Translations under genes and position numbers: made by a program | The notes under the pieces: generated by a model | Told to the model about the DNA's origin: nothing | Databases searched by the model: none | The model's input: only the letters and a program-made list of their open reading frames with translations | Shown: positions 17,881 through 27,120 of the stretch, one piece after another | Layout: every line of letters begins with the position of its first letter | Numbering within the stretch: position 1 is the stretch's first letter | Assembly (NCBI GenBank): GCA_902788705.1 | Contig: CADALE010000007.1 | Coordinates: 25,064 to 89,063 of the forward strand | Source of the DNA: an uncultured Coriobacteriaceae bacterium | GTDB taxonomy: Bacteria > Actinomycetota > Coriobacteriia > Coriobacteriales > Atopobiaceae | Reading direction: 5' to 3' | Length of the DNA: 64,000 nucleotides

Positions 17881-18855
17881 CTATGCCATCTGCGCCTGGA
17901 CGGCGGTAATGGCCACGACGCCCACGATGTCGTCGGCCGAGCAGCCGCGCGACAGGTCGTTGACCGGCTTGGCGATGCCCTGCAGCACGGGGCCGTACGC
18001 CTCGGCCTTGGCGAAGCGCTGCACCAGCTTGTAGCCGATGTTGCCGGCGGCGAGGTCGGGGAACACCAGGATGTTGGCGTTGCCCGGAACCTTGGATTCG
18101 GGGGCCTTCAGCAGGCCGACGCTCGCCTCGAGCGCGGCGTCAAGCTGCAGGTCGCCGTCGAGCGCAAGCTCGGGCGCCTTCTCCTTGGCCAGACGGGTGG
18201 CCTCCTGAACCTTGACGGCGGTGTCGCCACCGGCCGAGCCCATGGTGGAGTAGGAGAGCATGGCCACGACGGGCTCGTCGCTCATCAGCGAGCGCCAGGT
18301 GGCGGCGCTGGAAATGGCAATCTCGCTCAGCTGGTCGGCGTCAGGTGCGATGTTCAGGCCGCAGTCGGCAAACAGCAGCGTGCCGCCCTCGCCGTACTCG
18401 GTGGCCGGCGTGCACATGATGAAGAACGAGCTGACCAGCTTGGTGCCCGGGGCGGTCTTGAGGATCTGCAGCGCCGGGCGCAGGGTGTTGGCGGTGGAGT
18501 GGCAGGCACCGGACACGAGGCCGTCGGCGTCGCCCAGCTTCACCATCATGGTGCCGTAGTAGGTGTTGTCGGCAACCTGCTCATAGGCCTGCTCGGGCGT
18601 CATGCCCTTGGCCTTGCGCAGCTCGTACAGGGCGTCGGCGTAGGCCTGGCGCTTGTCGCTGGTGGCAGGGTCGATGACGGTGGCACCGGGCACGTCGATC
18701 TCGGCGGGGTTGCCCAGGATGACGATGGTGGCCAGGTCCTCGGCCACGATCTTGGCCGCAGCCTCGATGGTGCGCGGGTCCTCGCCCTCGGGCAGGACGA
18801 TGGTCTTCTTGTCGGCCTTGGCAAGGGCCTTCATACGGTTAAGGAAGTCGCTCAT
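17881..18855 (-). CDS. pta: Phosphate acetyltransferase
   Basis: 324 residues, the short stand-alone Pta form. It begins with a typical KKTIVLPEGEDPRTIEAA, contains GLVSGACHSTANTLRPAL and FADCGLNIAPDADQL, and has the MLSYSTMGSAGG block near the active site. It converts acetyl-CoA and phosphate to acetyl phosphate for AckA. It is divergent from glf with a 244-base gap, and its operon appears single-gene. Confidence 0.95.
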   Translation of the reverse strand: MSDFLNRMKALAKADKKTIVLPEGEDPRTIEAAAKIVAEDLATIVILGNPAEIDVPGATVIDPATSDKRQAYADALYELRKAKGMTPEQAYEQVADNTYYGTMMVKLGDADGLVSGACHSTANTLRPALQILKTAPGTKLVSSFFIMCTPATEYGEGGTLLFADCGLNIAPDADQLSEIAISSAATWRSLMSDEPVVAMLSYSTMGSAGGDTAVKVQEATRLAKEKAPELALDGDLQLDAALEASVGLLKAPESKVPGNANILVFPDLAAGNIGYKLVQRFAKAEAYGPVLQGIAKPVNDLSRGCSADDIVGVVAITAVQAQMA

Positions 18856-19099
18856 GTGCCTAAACCTCTCCTTCTGGTTGGCCTACGTTAGGGGCGCCGC
18901 TGGTATGGGCGCCGTATTGCCGCCCTTAATTATGCACGTGCGTTGGGCATTTGCTACCGAACAATCGCCAACTGCGCGAGCATGATAGAATTTCTGTTGA
19001 AGCCGAGGGTGCTGGCCAGTTGCCAACCGCTCGGCACGTTCATGCATAGGCGACGAACGGGGCTGCAAAGAGTCACTCATTGCCCCGAGGAGGAACGCA

Positions 19100-20302
19100 A
19101 TGGGTATCTTGCACGGCCTTCCGGCCACCTTCAATCCCGATTCTTACGACGCTATCATCGTGGGCGCCGGATATGCTGGTGCCGTCTGCGCACGGCGCCT
19201 GGCAGAGGCCTGCGGCAGCAAGGTGGCCATCCTCGAGCGCCGGCCGCACATCGCGGGCAACGCCTACGACCGCATCGACGACGCCGGCGTGCTCATCCAC
19301 GAGTATGGCCCGCACATCTACCACACCACCAACGACCGCGTGCACGAGTTCCTCTCGCGCTTCACCGAGTGGACCGACTACCAGCACAAGGTGCTGGCCA
19401 ACATTCACGGCACGCTCATGCCCGTCCCGTTCAACCACACCTCGCTCAAGCTCGCCTTTGGCGACGAGAAGGGCGAGTACCTGTACCAGAAGCTGGTGGC
19501 CACCTTCGGCGAGAACAAGAAGGTGCCCATCATGGAGCTTCGCGAGCAGAACGACCCCGACCTCACCGAGGTGGCGGACTACGTCTACGAGAACGTCTTC
19601 CTGTACTACACCATGAAGCAGTGGGGTAAGACGCCCGACCAGATTGACCCGTCCATCACCGGCCGCGTGCCCGTGTTCGTGGGCGACGACGACCGCTACT
19701 TCCCCGCGGCCCCGCACCAGGGCATGCCCGCCGAGGGCTACACCAAGCTGTTCGAGCGCCTGCTGGACCACGACCTGATCAGCGTGTTCCTGGACGTTGA
19801 CGCGCGCGATCTCGTGTCGGTTGAGGGCGACGCCGTGCTGGTGTGCGGCAGGCCCTACGGCGGCGACGTCATCTACACCGGCCCGCTGGACGAGCTGTTT
19901 GGCTCCGACCTGGGCGCCCTGCCGTACCGCACGCTTGACATGGTGTTCGAGACGCTCGACCAGGATCAGTTCCAGCCCGTGGGCACGGTCAACTACACCA
20001 CCTCCGAGGACTTCACGCGCATCACCGAGTTCAAGAACATGACGGGTCAGGTGCTTCCCGGCAAGACCACCATCATGCGCGAGTACTCCAAGGCCTTCGA
20101 GCCCGGCAGTGGCCAGACGCCGTACTACGCCATCCTCGAGGACGAGAGCCAGGCCCTGTACAAGGCCTATCGCGACCGCGTGGCGGCCGTCCTCAACTTC
20201 TGGGTGGTTGGTCGCCTGGCCGAGTACCGCTACTACGACATGGACGGCGTCGTGGCGTCGGCGCTCGAGCTGTCCGACGAGATCATCGCCAACAACCGCT
20301 AG
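19100..20302 (+). CDS. glf: UDP-galactopyranose mutase
   Basis: 400 residues, ATG after CGAGGAGGAACGCA. The FAD-binding start is DAIIVGAGYAGAVCARRLAE with ILERRPHIAGNAYD. Other marks are EYGPHIYHTTNDRV and the PVPFNHTSLKL stretch. It converts UDP-galactopyranose to UDP-galactofuranose for cell-surface polysaccharide. A glycosyltransferase gene follows in the same direction, suggesting cell-wall or capsule glycan synthesis. Confidence 0.95.
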   Translation: MGILHGLPATFNPDSYDAIIVGAGYAGAVCARRLAEACGSKVAILERRPHIAGNAYDRIDDAGVLIHEYGPHIYHTTNDRVHEFLSRFTEWTDYQHKVLANIHGTLMPVPFNHTSLKLAFGDEKGEYLYQKLVATFGENKKVPIMELREQNDPDLTEVADYVYENVFLYYTMKQWGKTPDQIDPSITGRVPVFVGDDDRYFPAAPHQGMPAEGYTKLFERLLDHDLISVFLDVDARDLVSVEGDAVLVCGRPYGGDVIYTGPLDELFGSDLGALPYRTLDMVFETLDQDQFQPVGTVNYTTSEDFTRITEFKNMTGQVLPGKTTIMREYSKAFEPGSGQTPYYAILEDESQALYKAYRDRVAAVLNFWVVGRLAEYRYYDMDGVVASALELSDEIIANNR

Positions 20303-20330
20303 CAGGCCACAGACAAGCTGAACCTTGGGA

Positions 20331-20362
20331 CCCGCGACGTCGCCTGGCGATGTCGCGGGCCT
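20331..20362 (+). terminator. Hairpin after glf, possible terminator
   Basis: CCCGCGAC and GTCGCGGG form an eight-base stem enclosing a second pairing GTCGCC/GGCGAT. The stem is followed by CCTTGTGG, not a real T-run, so this may be a weak terminator or a mRNA processing/stability hairpin. Confidence 0.5.
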
Positions 20363-20474
20363 TGTGGAAAGGCACATGAACGGCTTATCGGCGGTTCACG
20401 AGCGGTTAACCAGAGAGGCCTACGATGCCCAGGCAACGCGACGAGGGCATCACGTGCGACAAGAAAGGCAGCAC

Positions 20475-21509
20475 ATGAGCAAGACCATCAGCTTTGGCAT
20501 TCCGTGCTACAACTCGGCCGAGTACATGGACCACTGCATCTCGTCCATCCTTGAAGGCAGCAACTACGCCGAGGACGTGCAGGTCATCATCGTGGATGAC
20601 GGCTCCACGAAGGACAACACCTACGAGAAGGCCCTGGAGTGGCAGGATCGCTATCCCACGCTGGTGAAGGCCGTGCACCAGGAGAACGGCGGGCATGGCA
20701 TGGCCGTGCTTGCCGGCCTGCAGAATGCGGACGGCGTGTACTACAAGGTGGTGGACTCCGACGACTGGCTGGACGGCGAGTCGCTGCGCAAGCTGCTGGA
20801 CACGCTGCGCGGCTTCGTGGCGTCGGGCGTGCGCGTTGACCTTGTGATCAGCAACTACGTGTACGAGCACGTGGAGGACAACAAGCAGACCGCCATCGAC
20901 TACGCGCATGCGCTGCCCAAGGACAAGGTGTTTGGGTGGGGCGAGATTGGCCACTTCTTCATGTGGCAGAACCTGCTGATGCACTCGCTGTGCTACCGAA
21001 CCGACGTGCTGCGCGAGGGTGGCGTGCCCATGCCGGCGCACACGTTCTACGTGGACAACATCTACGCATACGTGCCGCTGCCGCGCTGCAAGACGCTGTA
21101 CTACCTTGACGTCGACCTGTACCGCTACTTCATTGGTCGCGGCGACCAGTCGGTGAACGAGAAGGTGATGGTGAGCCGCATCGACCAGCAGATACGCATC
21201 ACGCGCATCATGATGGAGGCGTACCACCTGTACGAGGACGTGGCCGAGGCCAAGCTGCGGAACTACATGCTGCAGTACTTCACGATGATGATGGCGGTGT
21301 CGTCCATCTTCTCGAAGCTGTCCGACAAGCCCGAGGCCGACGCCAACCTCGCGGCGCTTTGGTCCGACCTGAAGGCGTATGACGCCAAGATGTACCGGCA
21401 CGCACGCCACGGCCTTGTGGGGACGGCCGTGACCCTGCCTACCGAGGTGGGGAAGCGTGCCTCGATTGGCATCTACCGCATTGCGCAGAAGCTCGTGAAG
21501 TTTAACTAG
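20475..21509 (+). CDS. Family 2 glycosyltransferase
   Basis: 344 residues; ATG at 20475 after GAAAGGCAG. The GT-A core appears as SFGIPCYNSAEYMDHC, VIIVDDGSTKDNTYE, GLQNADGVYYKVVDSDDWLD; VDSDDW is the metal-binding region. It transfers a sugar from a nucleotide sugar to an acceptor. It follows glf by about 170 bases, pointing to surface polysaccharide. The donor and acceptor are not evident. The C-terminal half is helical and charged. Confidence 0.85.
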   Translation: MSKTISFGIPCYNSAEYMDHCISSILEGSNYAEDVQVIIVDDGSTKDNTYEKALEWQDRYPTLVKAVHQENGGHGMAVLAGLQNADGVYYKVVDSDDWLDGESLRKLLDTLRGFVASGVRVDLVISNYVYEHVEDNKQTAIDYAHALPKDKVFGWGEIGHFFMWQNLLMHSLCYRTDVLREGGVPMPAHTFYVDNIYAYVPLPRCKTLYYLDVDLYRYFIGRGDQSVNEKVMVSRIDQQIRITRIMMEAYHLYEDVAEAKLRNYMLQYFTMMMAVSSIFSKLSDKPEADANLAALWSDLKAYDAKMYRHARHGLVGTAVTLPTEVGKRASIGIYRIAQKLVKFN

Positions 21510-21529
21510 AGGCTTGATGCGGGGGGGTC

Positions 21530-21596
21530 GGGTGGCCTCCCTTGCGCGCGGGCTCCAAGGACGAAAGTCGCCCGCGCCGCAAGGGAGGCCACCCGC
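21530..21596. repeat. Long hairpin after glycosyltransferase gene
   Basis: GGGTGGCCTCCCTTGCG at the left pairs with CGCAAGGGAGGCCACCC at the right, around inner GCGGGC/GCCCGCG arms. It lies 20 bases after the stop and could end transcription, though no T-tract follows. A further GTCGGAG...CTCCGAC dyad is at 21644-21667. The rest of 21597-21831 has no gene except the ferredoxin promoter region. Confidence 0.75.
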
Positions 21597-21726
21597 CGCG
21601 TCTCGCCACATAGTCCGTGCGTGGAGGGGCAAGTGTCGCGAGTGTCGGAGCGTGCAGCACCTCCGACGGAATTAGGTGCTCGTGTGACGGTAACGATGCA
21701 TGTGCGGAACAGTTGCTTTTTAGTTG

Positions 21727-21755
21727 TTGCAACGCACGGCCTAAACGTGTACAAA
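21727..21755 (+). promoter_or_regulatory. Probable promoter of the ferredoxin gene
   Basis: TTGCAA at 21727-21732 and TACAAA at 21750-21755 are separated by 17 bases. They lie about 76 bases upstream of the ferredoxin start, in a locally AT-richer stretch. The match to sigma-70 consensus is fair. Confidence 0.5.
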
Positions 21756-21831
21756 AGTAGGTAGTGTCCGGGAGTTGGAGGCCTGGACCTGAGCATCGTA
21801 GCGCCCTAGGCGCACAAGGAGAGGAGCCAAC

Positions 21832-22017
21832 ATGAAGGTCACTATTAGCGAGGAGTGCATCGGCTGCGGTCTGTGCGAGGGCACGGCTGCCGACGTTTTC
21901 GCGCTCGGCGACGAGGGCGTCGCTGAGGTCATCGTCGACGAGATTCCCGAGGAGCTTGAGGACGACGTCCAGCAGGCTGCTGACGACTGCCCGGTGGGGG
22001 CCATCGAGGTCGAGTAG
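21832..22017 (+). CDS. 4Fe-4S ferredoxin, single cluster
   Basis: 61 residues, ATG after AGGAGAGGAG. Cysteines at CIGCGLC and a distal DCPVGAIEVE provide four ligands for a single [4Fe-4S] cluster, as in small low-potential ferredoxins of clostridia and actinobacteria. The sequence is very acidic. It likely carries electrons between oxidoreductases such as pyruvate:ferredoxin oxidoreductase. A strong terminator follows. Confidence 0.92.
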   Translation: MKVTISEECIGCGLCEGTAADVFALGDEGVAEVIVDEIPEELEDDVQQAADDCPVGAIEVE

Positions 22018-22056
22018 CCTCACGGCTCGCATCGTCTTCTGACGAGGCGTACAATG

Positions 22057-22087
22057 GCGGGGGCCGCACAAGCGGTCCCCGCTTTTG
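22057..22087 (+). terminator. Terminator after ferredoxin
   Basis: GCGGGGGCCGC pairs with GCGGTCCCCGC around ACAA, followed by TTTT. It lies about 40 bases after the ferredoxin stop. Confidence 0.9.
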
Positions 22088-22142
22088 TGTGGCGCGAGGT
22101 GGCGCTGCGGTGGGCATGAGGTGCGATAGGGGAGGTTTGCGC

Positions 22143-22766
22143 ATGATTCTTGCTTCGGCTTCGCCGCGACGGCTCGAGCTGCTGCGTGCATGCGGCATCA
22201 GCGTGTCGGTGCGTCCGGCAGACGTGGACGAGACGCGCCAGGAGGGCGAGTCGCCTACCCATCTGGTGCGCCGACTTGCGCGTAGCAAGGCCCATGCTGC
22301 TCGCGAGGCGCTCGAGGAAGGGCTGTATGAGCCGCTCGTGGCCGCAGATACCATCGTGTGGGACGATCAGGGCGACGTGCTGGGAAAGCCCCACGACAGC
22401 GAGGATGCAGCGCGCATGCTGCATGCGCTCTCGGGCAAGACACACCACGTGTCCACCGGCGTGTGCGTGCTGGTGCCGCGCACAAGCTCGTGCCTGGAGG
22501 CCTGCTTCGTGGAGACGACCGACGTCACCTTCTGCCAGCTTTCCGAGCACGAGGTGGCTGCCTACGTGGCGTCGGGCGAGCCCATGGACAAGGCCGGCGC
22601 GTACGGCATCCAGGGCATGGGGCGCCTGTTGGTGAGCGAAATCCGGGGAGACTATCCCAACGTGGTGGGTCTGCCTGTCAATCGCACCCTGCGCACGATA
22701 GACGAGTTGAGCGGAATGGCCGAGGACGGCCTGGTGGTCACGACATTGGGAGGCAGTCATGCGTGA
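22143..22766 (+). CDS. maf: Maf-family nucleoside triphosphate pyrophosphatase
   Basis: 207 residues; I place the start at ATG 22143 because it gives the canonical MILASASPRRLELL beginning. Other marks are DETR, VAADTIVW and GKPHDSEDAARMLHALSGKTHHV. Maf proteins hydrolyse non-canonical or modified nucleoside triphosphates such as dTTP/UTP analogues and affect septum formation. The stop overlaps the P1 peptidase start by eight bases, so the two are probably translationally coupled. Confidence 0.93.
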   Translation: MILASASPRRLELLRACGISVSVRPADVDETRQEGESPTHLVRRLARSKAHAAREALEEGLYEPLVAADTIVWDDQGDVLGKPHDSEDAARMLHALSGKTHHVSTGVCVLVPRTSSCLEACFVETTDVTFCQLSEHEVAAYVASGEPMDKAGAYGIQGMGRLLVSEIRGDYPNVVGLPVNRTLRTIDELSGMAEDGLVVTTLGGSHA

Positions 22767-23730
22767 GTATCGCAGCGTTACCGACATCGAGGGCATCTAC
22801 GTGGGGCATGCCACCAACGAGGAGGCAGGGACGGGCTGCACCGTCATCGTGTGCCCCGCTGGGGCCACGGGGGCCGTGGACGTGCGCGGCGGCGCCCCTG
22901 CCACGCGCGAGACCGACCTGCTGCGCCCCGAGGAGACCGTGCAGGCGCTGCATGCGGTTGTGCTCTCCGGTGGAAGCGCCTTCGGGCTTGCTGCGTCGGT
23001 GGGCGTGGCCGACGAGCTTGAGCGCCGCGACGTGGGCCTGGACGTGGGCGTGGCCAAGGTGCCCATCGTGAGCGGTGCCTGCCTCTTCGACCTCATGTGC
23101 GGCCGTGCGGACGTGCGGCCCACCACCGCCGATGGCGCGGCTGCCGTGGCGGACGCCTTCGCGTCGGCCGACAAGCCGGTTGTGCGCGGCAATGTGGGCG
23201 CTGGCACAGGGTGCACCGTGGGCAAGCTGGCTGGCCCCACCCGCTGCATGAAGACGGGCCTGGGCGAGGGCATCGCCACCTGCGGTGAGCTGGTATGCGG
23301 CGCCCTGACGGCCGTGAACGCCGTGGGAGACGTGGTGGACCCCGCCAACGGCACCCTGGTGGCGGGCCTGCTTGACGAGGCGGGGGAGCACCTGACAAGC
23401 AGCGTGGACGCCCTGCTGTCGCTTGCGGCCACCATGCCGCTGGAGCGCACCAACACCACCATCTCCTGCGTGGTCACCAACGCGCGGCTTACCAAGGCAG
23501 AGGCCACCAAGGTGGCCCAGATGGCGGCTGACGCCTACGCGCACGCCATCCGTCCCACGCACACCACCAACGATGGCGACACCATCTTCGTGATGGCAAC
23601 GGGCGAGGTGCCGATGCCGGTGGACGTGGTGGGCGTGCTGGCCACCAGGGCCCTTGAGCAGGCAATCGTTGACTCCGCGCGCTCGGCCACAGGCGCCTAC
23701 GGCCTCAAGGCGGCCTGCGACCTCGCGTAG
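22759..23730 (+). CDS. P1-family peptidase (DmpA/S58 type)
   Basis: 323 residues, starting inside the maf stop. It has the aminopeptidase signs: VLSGGSAFGLAASVGV, GNVGAGTGCTVGK and TNTTISCVVTNARLTK. In this family the protein cuts itself near the NTT region and the new N-terminal residue acts as nucleophile; such enzymes are D-aminopeptidases or beta-aminopeptidases with diverse peptide substrates. Its specific substrate is unknown. A bidirectional terminator follows. Confidence 0.85.
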   Translation: MREYRSVTDIEGIYVGHATNEEAGTGCTVIVCPAGATGAVDVRGGAPATRETDLLRPEETVQALHAVVLSGGSAFGLAASVGVADELERRDVGLDVGVAKVPIVSGACLFDLMCGRADVRPTTADGAAAVADAFASADKPVVRGNVGAGTGCTVGKLAGPTRCMKTGLGEGIATCGELVCGALTAVNAVGDVVDPANGTLVAGLLDEAGEHLTSSVDALLSLAATMPLERTNTTISCVVTNARLTKAEATKVAQMAADAYAHAIRPTHTTNDGDTIFVMATGEVPMPVDVVGVLATRALEQAIVDSARSATGAYGLKAACDLA

Positions 23731-23765
23731 GTTGCGCTTACGCTCAAAGCATCTCCGCCATATGA

Positions 23766-23802
23766 AAGGAGGGCGCCCGCATCGCCGCGAGCGCCCTCCT
23801 TG
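23766..23802. terminator. Bidirectional terminator between P1 peptidase and phosphatase genes
   Basis: AAGGAGGGCGC and GCGCCCTCCTT form an 11-base stem, with T-rich tails on both strands (CTTGTC on plus, CTTTCAT on minus). It lies between two convergent genes. Confidence 0.85.
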
Positions 23803-23820
23803 TCTGTCAGCGCGTCAGCC

Positions 23821-26800
23821 CTACTGCAAGCCCTTGTACTCCAGGCACAGCATCGTGAGGTCGTCAAACTGCTCGGCACCTTGCACAAACCCGTCCACGG
23901 CGGCGCGGACGTTGGCAAGCAGCTGCTGCGGCGCGTCGTCGGGCTGGCTGTTGAGGGCGTCGATCATGCGCTCGAGGCCAAACATCTGGTTTTGGGCATC
24001 GGTCGCCTCGGGCACGCCGTCGGTGTACACAAACAGCTTGTCACCCGGCTCCAGCTGCAGGTGGTACTCCTTGTACCGCATGCCCTCCATGATGCCGATC
24101 ATTAGGCCATGCTTGTCCTTCAGCAGCTCGAAGGGACCGCCCGCGCGCTTGATGGCCGGGTACTCGTGCCCGGCGTTGGCCGCCACCAGCTTGCCCGTCG
24201 ATATCTCGAGGATGCCCATCCACACGGTCACGAACATGTCGGCCTGGTTGTCGGCGACCAGGGTCTCGTTCGTCTTTGCCAACACGTCCGCGACGGACTG
24301 CCCCGCGGTGGCGAAGCTCTGCAGGATGACCTTCGAGATCATCATGAACAGGGCGGCCGGGATGCCCTTGCCGCTAACGTCGGCGATCACCAGGCACAGG
24401 TGGTCATCGTCAATGAGGAAGAAGTCGTAGAAGTCGCCGCCCACCTCCTTGGCGGGGTCCATCGAGGCGTAGAGGTCAAACTCCTCGCGCTCGGGGAACG
24501 GCGGGAAGATGTGGGGAAGCGATCCTGCCTGGATCTGGTTGGCCATGCGCAGCTCGTTGCTGATGCGCTCGCGCTCGGCCTCCTCGCGGTGCTTCTCTTC
24601 GAGGGCCCGCATCTGGCGGTTCACGTACGCCCTCACCAGCACCATGATGGACAGGGCCGCCAGGCCCAGCGTGACCACGTAGAACCACGCCTGCTCGTAC
24701 AGGGCCTTCTGCTTGGTGATCAGCACCGACATGGTCTTGCTCTCGCGTCCCATGGCGTCCTGGAGCTTCATCACGAAGCGGTACTCGCCGCCAGGAAGGT
24801 TGGTGTAGCTGATGGGGCCAAGCTCGCTGCAGCTGATGGTGGTGGGCTCGTCGTCGAAGCCCATCAGCTGGTAGGACACCTGCGGATTGGTGAGCGAGTA
24901 GGTGTACACGTAGGCGTGCACGGTCAGTTTGCGCACGTGGGACCCAAGCGTGAAGTTGCCTGTCTTGTCGGGGTAGATGTGCGTGCCGTCCGCATCCAGG
25001 TAGGGGATCGACTGCTTGAGGCTGCCGATCACCTCCAGCGGCGTCTCTATGTTCACCTTGGTCACGCCCGAGCTGCCGGCGATGTAGAGGTTGCCGTCAG
25101 GCGTCAGCTCGCTGTACGAGTTGCTGGTGGTGAGGTGCGGAAGCCCGTTGGCGATGCCATAGTGCACCGACTCGATCTTGCCGTTGGCGATGAGCTGCTC
25201 GGTGGAGGTCACGTAGATGCCGTTGCTGCTTAGCACCCACATGTCGCCCTGGCTGCTCTCGTACAGGTCGAAGTTGTTGGAGTAGGGGAACTGGTGCAGC
25301 GTGGTCACGTGGTAGTTCTCGTCCATGTAGGCAAGCGAGTTTGACGTGACCACCCAGTACAGCTTATGTGCGGCGTCGTACTTGATGCGCATCACGATGC
25401 CGGAGCTCAGGCCATCATGCTCGTTGATGAAGTGCGCGCCCCTCCCGTCAAAGACGTAGATGCCGCCGCCGTCGGTGCCCGCGAGCACCTCGCCGTATGG
25501 ACCGGAGGCAACCGTGAGCACCTCGAGGTTGGCGATGCCGTCGTCGGCGTCGTACAGCCTGGTGAGGCGGTCTCCTTCGAGCACGCCCACGCCGCCAGCA
25601 CACGCCACGATTATGGAGCCGGTGGGCGTCTCGCTTACCGCGCGGAAATGGTTGGTGGGGAAGCCGTCCTCCTCGTTGAAGGCCACCACCGTGCCGTGGT
25701 CGTAGCGGATGAGCCCGACGCCGCGCCACGTGGAGATCCAGAGCCTGTCCCGGCTGTCGTGCAGCACCGAACGGATGCGGCACCCGTCCAGCAGCTCGAG
25801 GAGGTCGGACTCGCCGAGGTCGGCCCCCGATGCAGTGGTGGCCGACGTGAGCGGCAGCGAGGTCACGGGACCGTCGGTGCCAATGACCACCAGCCCGGTG
25901 TCGGTGCCCAAGAACAGCTGCCCGTCATGCATGCAGGTGGAGTTGACCACCATCTTGCCCAGGCCGTAGCGTGCCGAGAGGTCCATGAAGCGGTTGGGCA
26001 CCAGCTTCATGACGCCCTGGCGCGACGAGGTGAACCAGAGGTTGCCCTCGTAGTCCTGGATGACCTGGTTGACCGAGCCGTTGAGGGGAAGGTTGCCCAG
26101 GTAGTGGAAGCCCTCGTCGTCCAGCAGGCCGATGCCGGTGCGACCGCACAGCCACACCTGGTCGCCAATCTGCTCGATGTCCACCACGTTGTTGAGCGGC
26201 GAGACGTCAACTACCTCCATCGCAGTGGCGTCGCGCTTGGGGTTGCCGTGGTACAGCAGCGAGTCCTCGGTGCCCACGTACAGCGACCCGGGATCGTTGA
26301 GGTCGGCGGCGATGCAGGTCATGCCCGGGATGCTGGTCTCGTTATGGTTGATGTACTCCACCAGCAGGCCCCTGCGCATGGCAAAGTAGTCGTCGGTGCT
26401 GGTGAGGCAGTACACCAGGTTGCCGGCGCCCTTCCTGATGCTGTCGATGTAGGCGGTGCCCAGGCGATAGTCGGCCGCGGCGGAGAGGGTGAGGTCGGGG
26501 TTTACCACCGAGATGCCGGCAGAGGTGCCAACGTAGATGGTGCCCGAGCCGTCCTCCTCGATGTCGGTGATCTTGTTTGAGCCCAGGCCGTCGGCCACGC
26601 CCCACCAGCGCAGATCGTCGTCATCCAGCATGGCCAGGCCGCTGTCGTTGGTGCCGATCCACAGGCGGTCCTGCTCGTCCACGTGCAGGCAGGCCACGCC
26701 GCCGATGCCCATGCTGGAGTCCATGCGCTCGAAGGTGGTGCCGTCGTAGCGGATGAGGCCGCTGTAGCTGCCTATCCAGATGAAGCCCTCGTCGCTCTGC

Positions 26801-27024
26801 ACGATGTCGTTGGCCTCCGAGGTGGGAAGCCCGTTGGCGCTGTTGTACAGCACGGCCGAGTACTCGTCGGCGTGGCGCACCGGGTCGATGACCCGGCCTG
26901 GCGTGGCGGACTCGTCAGCCCATGCGGTGAGCGCGGTGGTGGCAAGCGCGAGGGCCAGCACGAGGCAGGCCACGAGGTGGCGCACCCCCGCCCGTCGCGT
27001 CGTATGCCTCATCGACCCTGTCAT
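23821..27024 (-). CDS. Large membrane sensor: beta-propeller, Y_Y_Y domain, SpoIIE-type PP2C phosphatase
   Basis: 1067 residues, ATG after AAAGGA. A signal/anchor at residues 15-35 is followed by repeated blades with WIGSYSGLIRYDG, LWIGTNDSGLAML, IYVGTSAGISVV: a two-component-regulator-type propeller to about residue 690. A Y_Y_Y-like domain (about 700-775) precedes a single membrane helix near 780-800 and a coiled linker with NELRMANQIQAGSLP. The last 210 residues are a SpoIIE/PP2C phosphatase: AKEVGGDFYDFF, VIADVSGKGIPAALFM, YTDGVPEATD, DDLTMLCLEY. It probably dephosphorylates an anti-sigma antagonist in response to an external ligand; no such partner gene is next to it. Confidence 0.9.
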   Translation of the reverse strand: MTGSMRHTTRRAGVRHLVACLVLALALATTALTAWADESATPGRVIDPVRHADEYSAVLYNSANGLPTSEANDIVQSDEGFIWIGSYSGLIRYDGTTFERMDSSMGIGGVACLHVDEQDRLWIGTNDSGLAMLDDDDLRWWGVADGLGSNKITDIEEDGSGTIYVGTSAGISVVNPDLTLSAAADYRLGTAYIDSIRKGAGNLVYCLTSTDDYFAMRRGLLVEYINHNETSIPGMTCIAADLNDPGSLYVGTEDSLLYHGNPKRDATAMEVVDVSPLNNVVDIEQIGDQVWLCGRTGIGLLDDEGFHYLGNLPLNGSVNQVIQDYEGNLWFTSSRQGVMKLVPNRFMDLSARYGLGKMVVNSTCMHDGQLFLGTDTGLVVIGTDGPVTSLPLTSATTASGADLGESDLLELLDGCRIRSVLHDSRDRLWISTWRGVGLIRYDHGTVVAFNEEDGFPTNHFRAVSETPTGSIIVACAGGVGVLEGDRLTRLYDADDGIANLEVLTVASGPYGEVLAGTDGGGIYVFDGRGAHFINEHDGLSSGIVMRIKYDAAHKLYWVVTSNSLAYMDENYHVTTLHQFPYSNNFDLYESSQGDMWVLSSNGIYVTSTEQLIANGKIESVHYGIANGLPHLTTSNSYSELTPDGNLYIAGSSGVTKVNIETPLEVIGSLKQSIPYLDADGTHIYPDKTGNFTLGSHVRKLTVHAYVYTYSLTNPQVSYQLMGFDDEPTTISCSELGPISYTNLPGGEYRFVMKLQDAMGRESKTMSVLITKQKALYEQAWFYVVTLGLAALSIMVLVRAYVNRQMRALEEKHREEAERERISNELRMANQIQAGSLPHIFPPFPEREEFDLYASMDPAKEVGGDFYDFFLIDDDHLCLVIADVSGKGIPAALFMMISKVILQSFATAGQSVADVLAKTNETLVADNQADMFVTVWMGILEISTGKLVAANAGHEYPAIKRAGGPFELLKDKHGLMIGIMEGMRYKEYHLQLEPGDKLFVYTDGVPEATDAQNQMFGLERMIDALNSQPDDAPQQLLANVRAAVDGFVQGAEQFDDLTMLCLEYKGLQ

Positions 27025-27120
27025 GGAAGTCCTTTCCTTGGCAGCTGCTGCACCATAGTATACGTGCTGCTGCCTGCGCTTTCTACGGGGTATGGCACGG
27101 ATGCGCCATCCTTGGCATAC

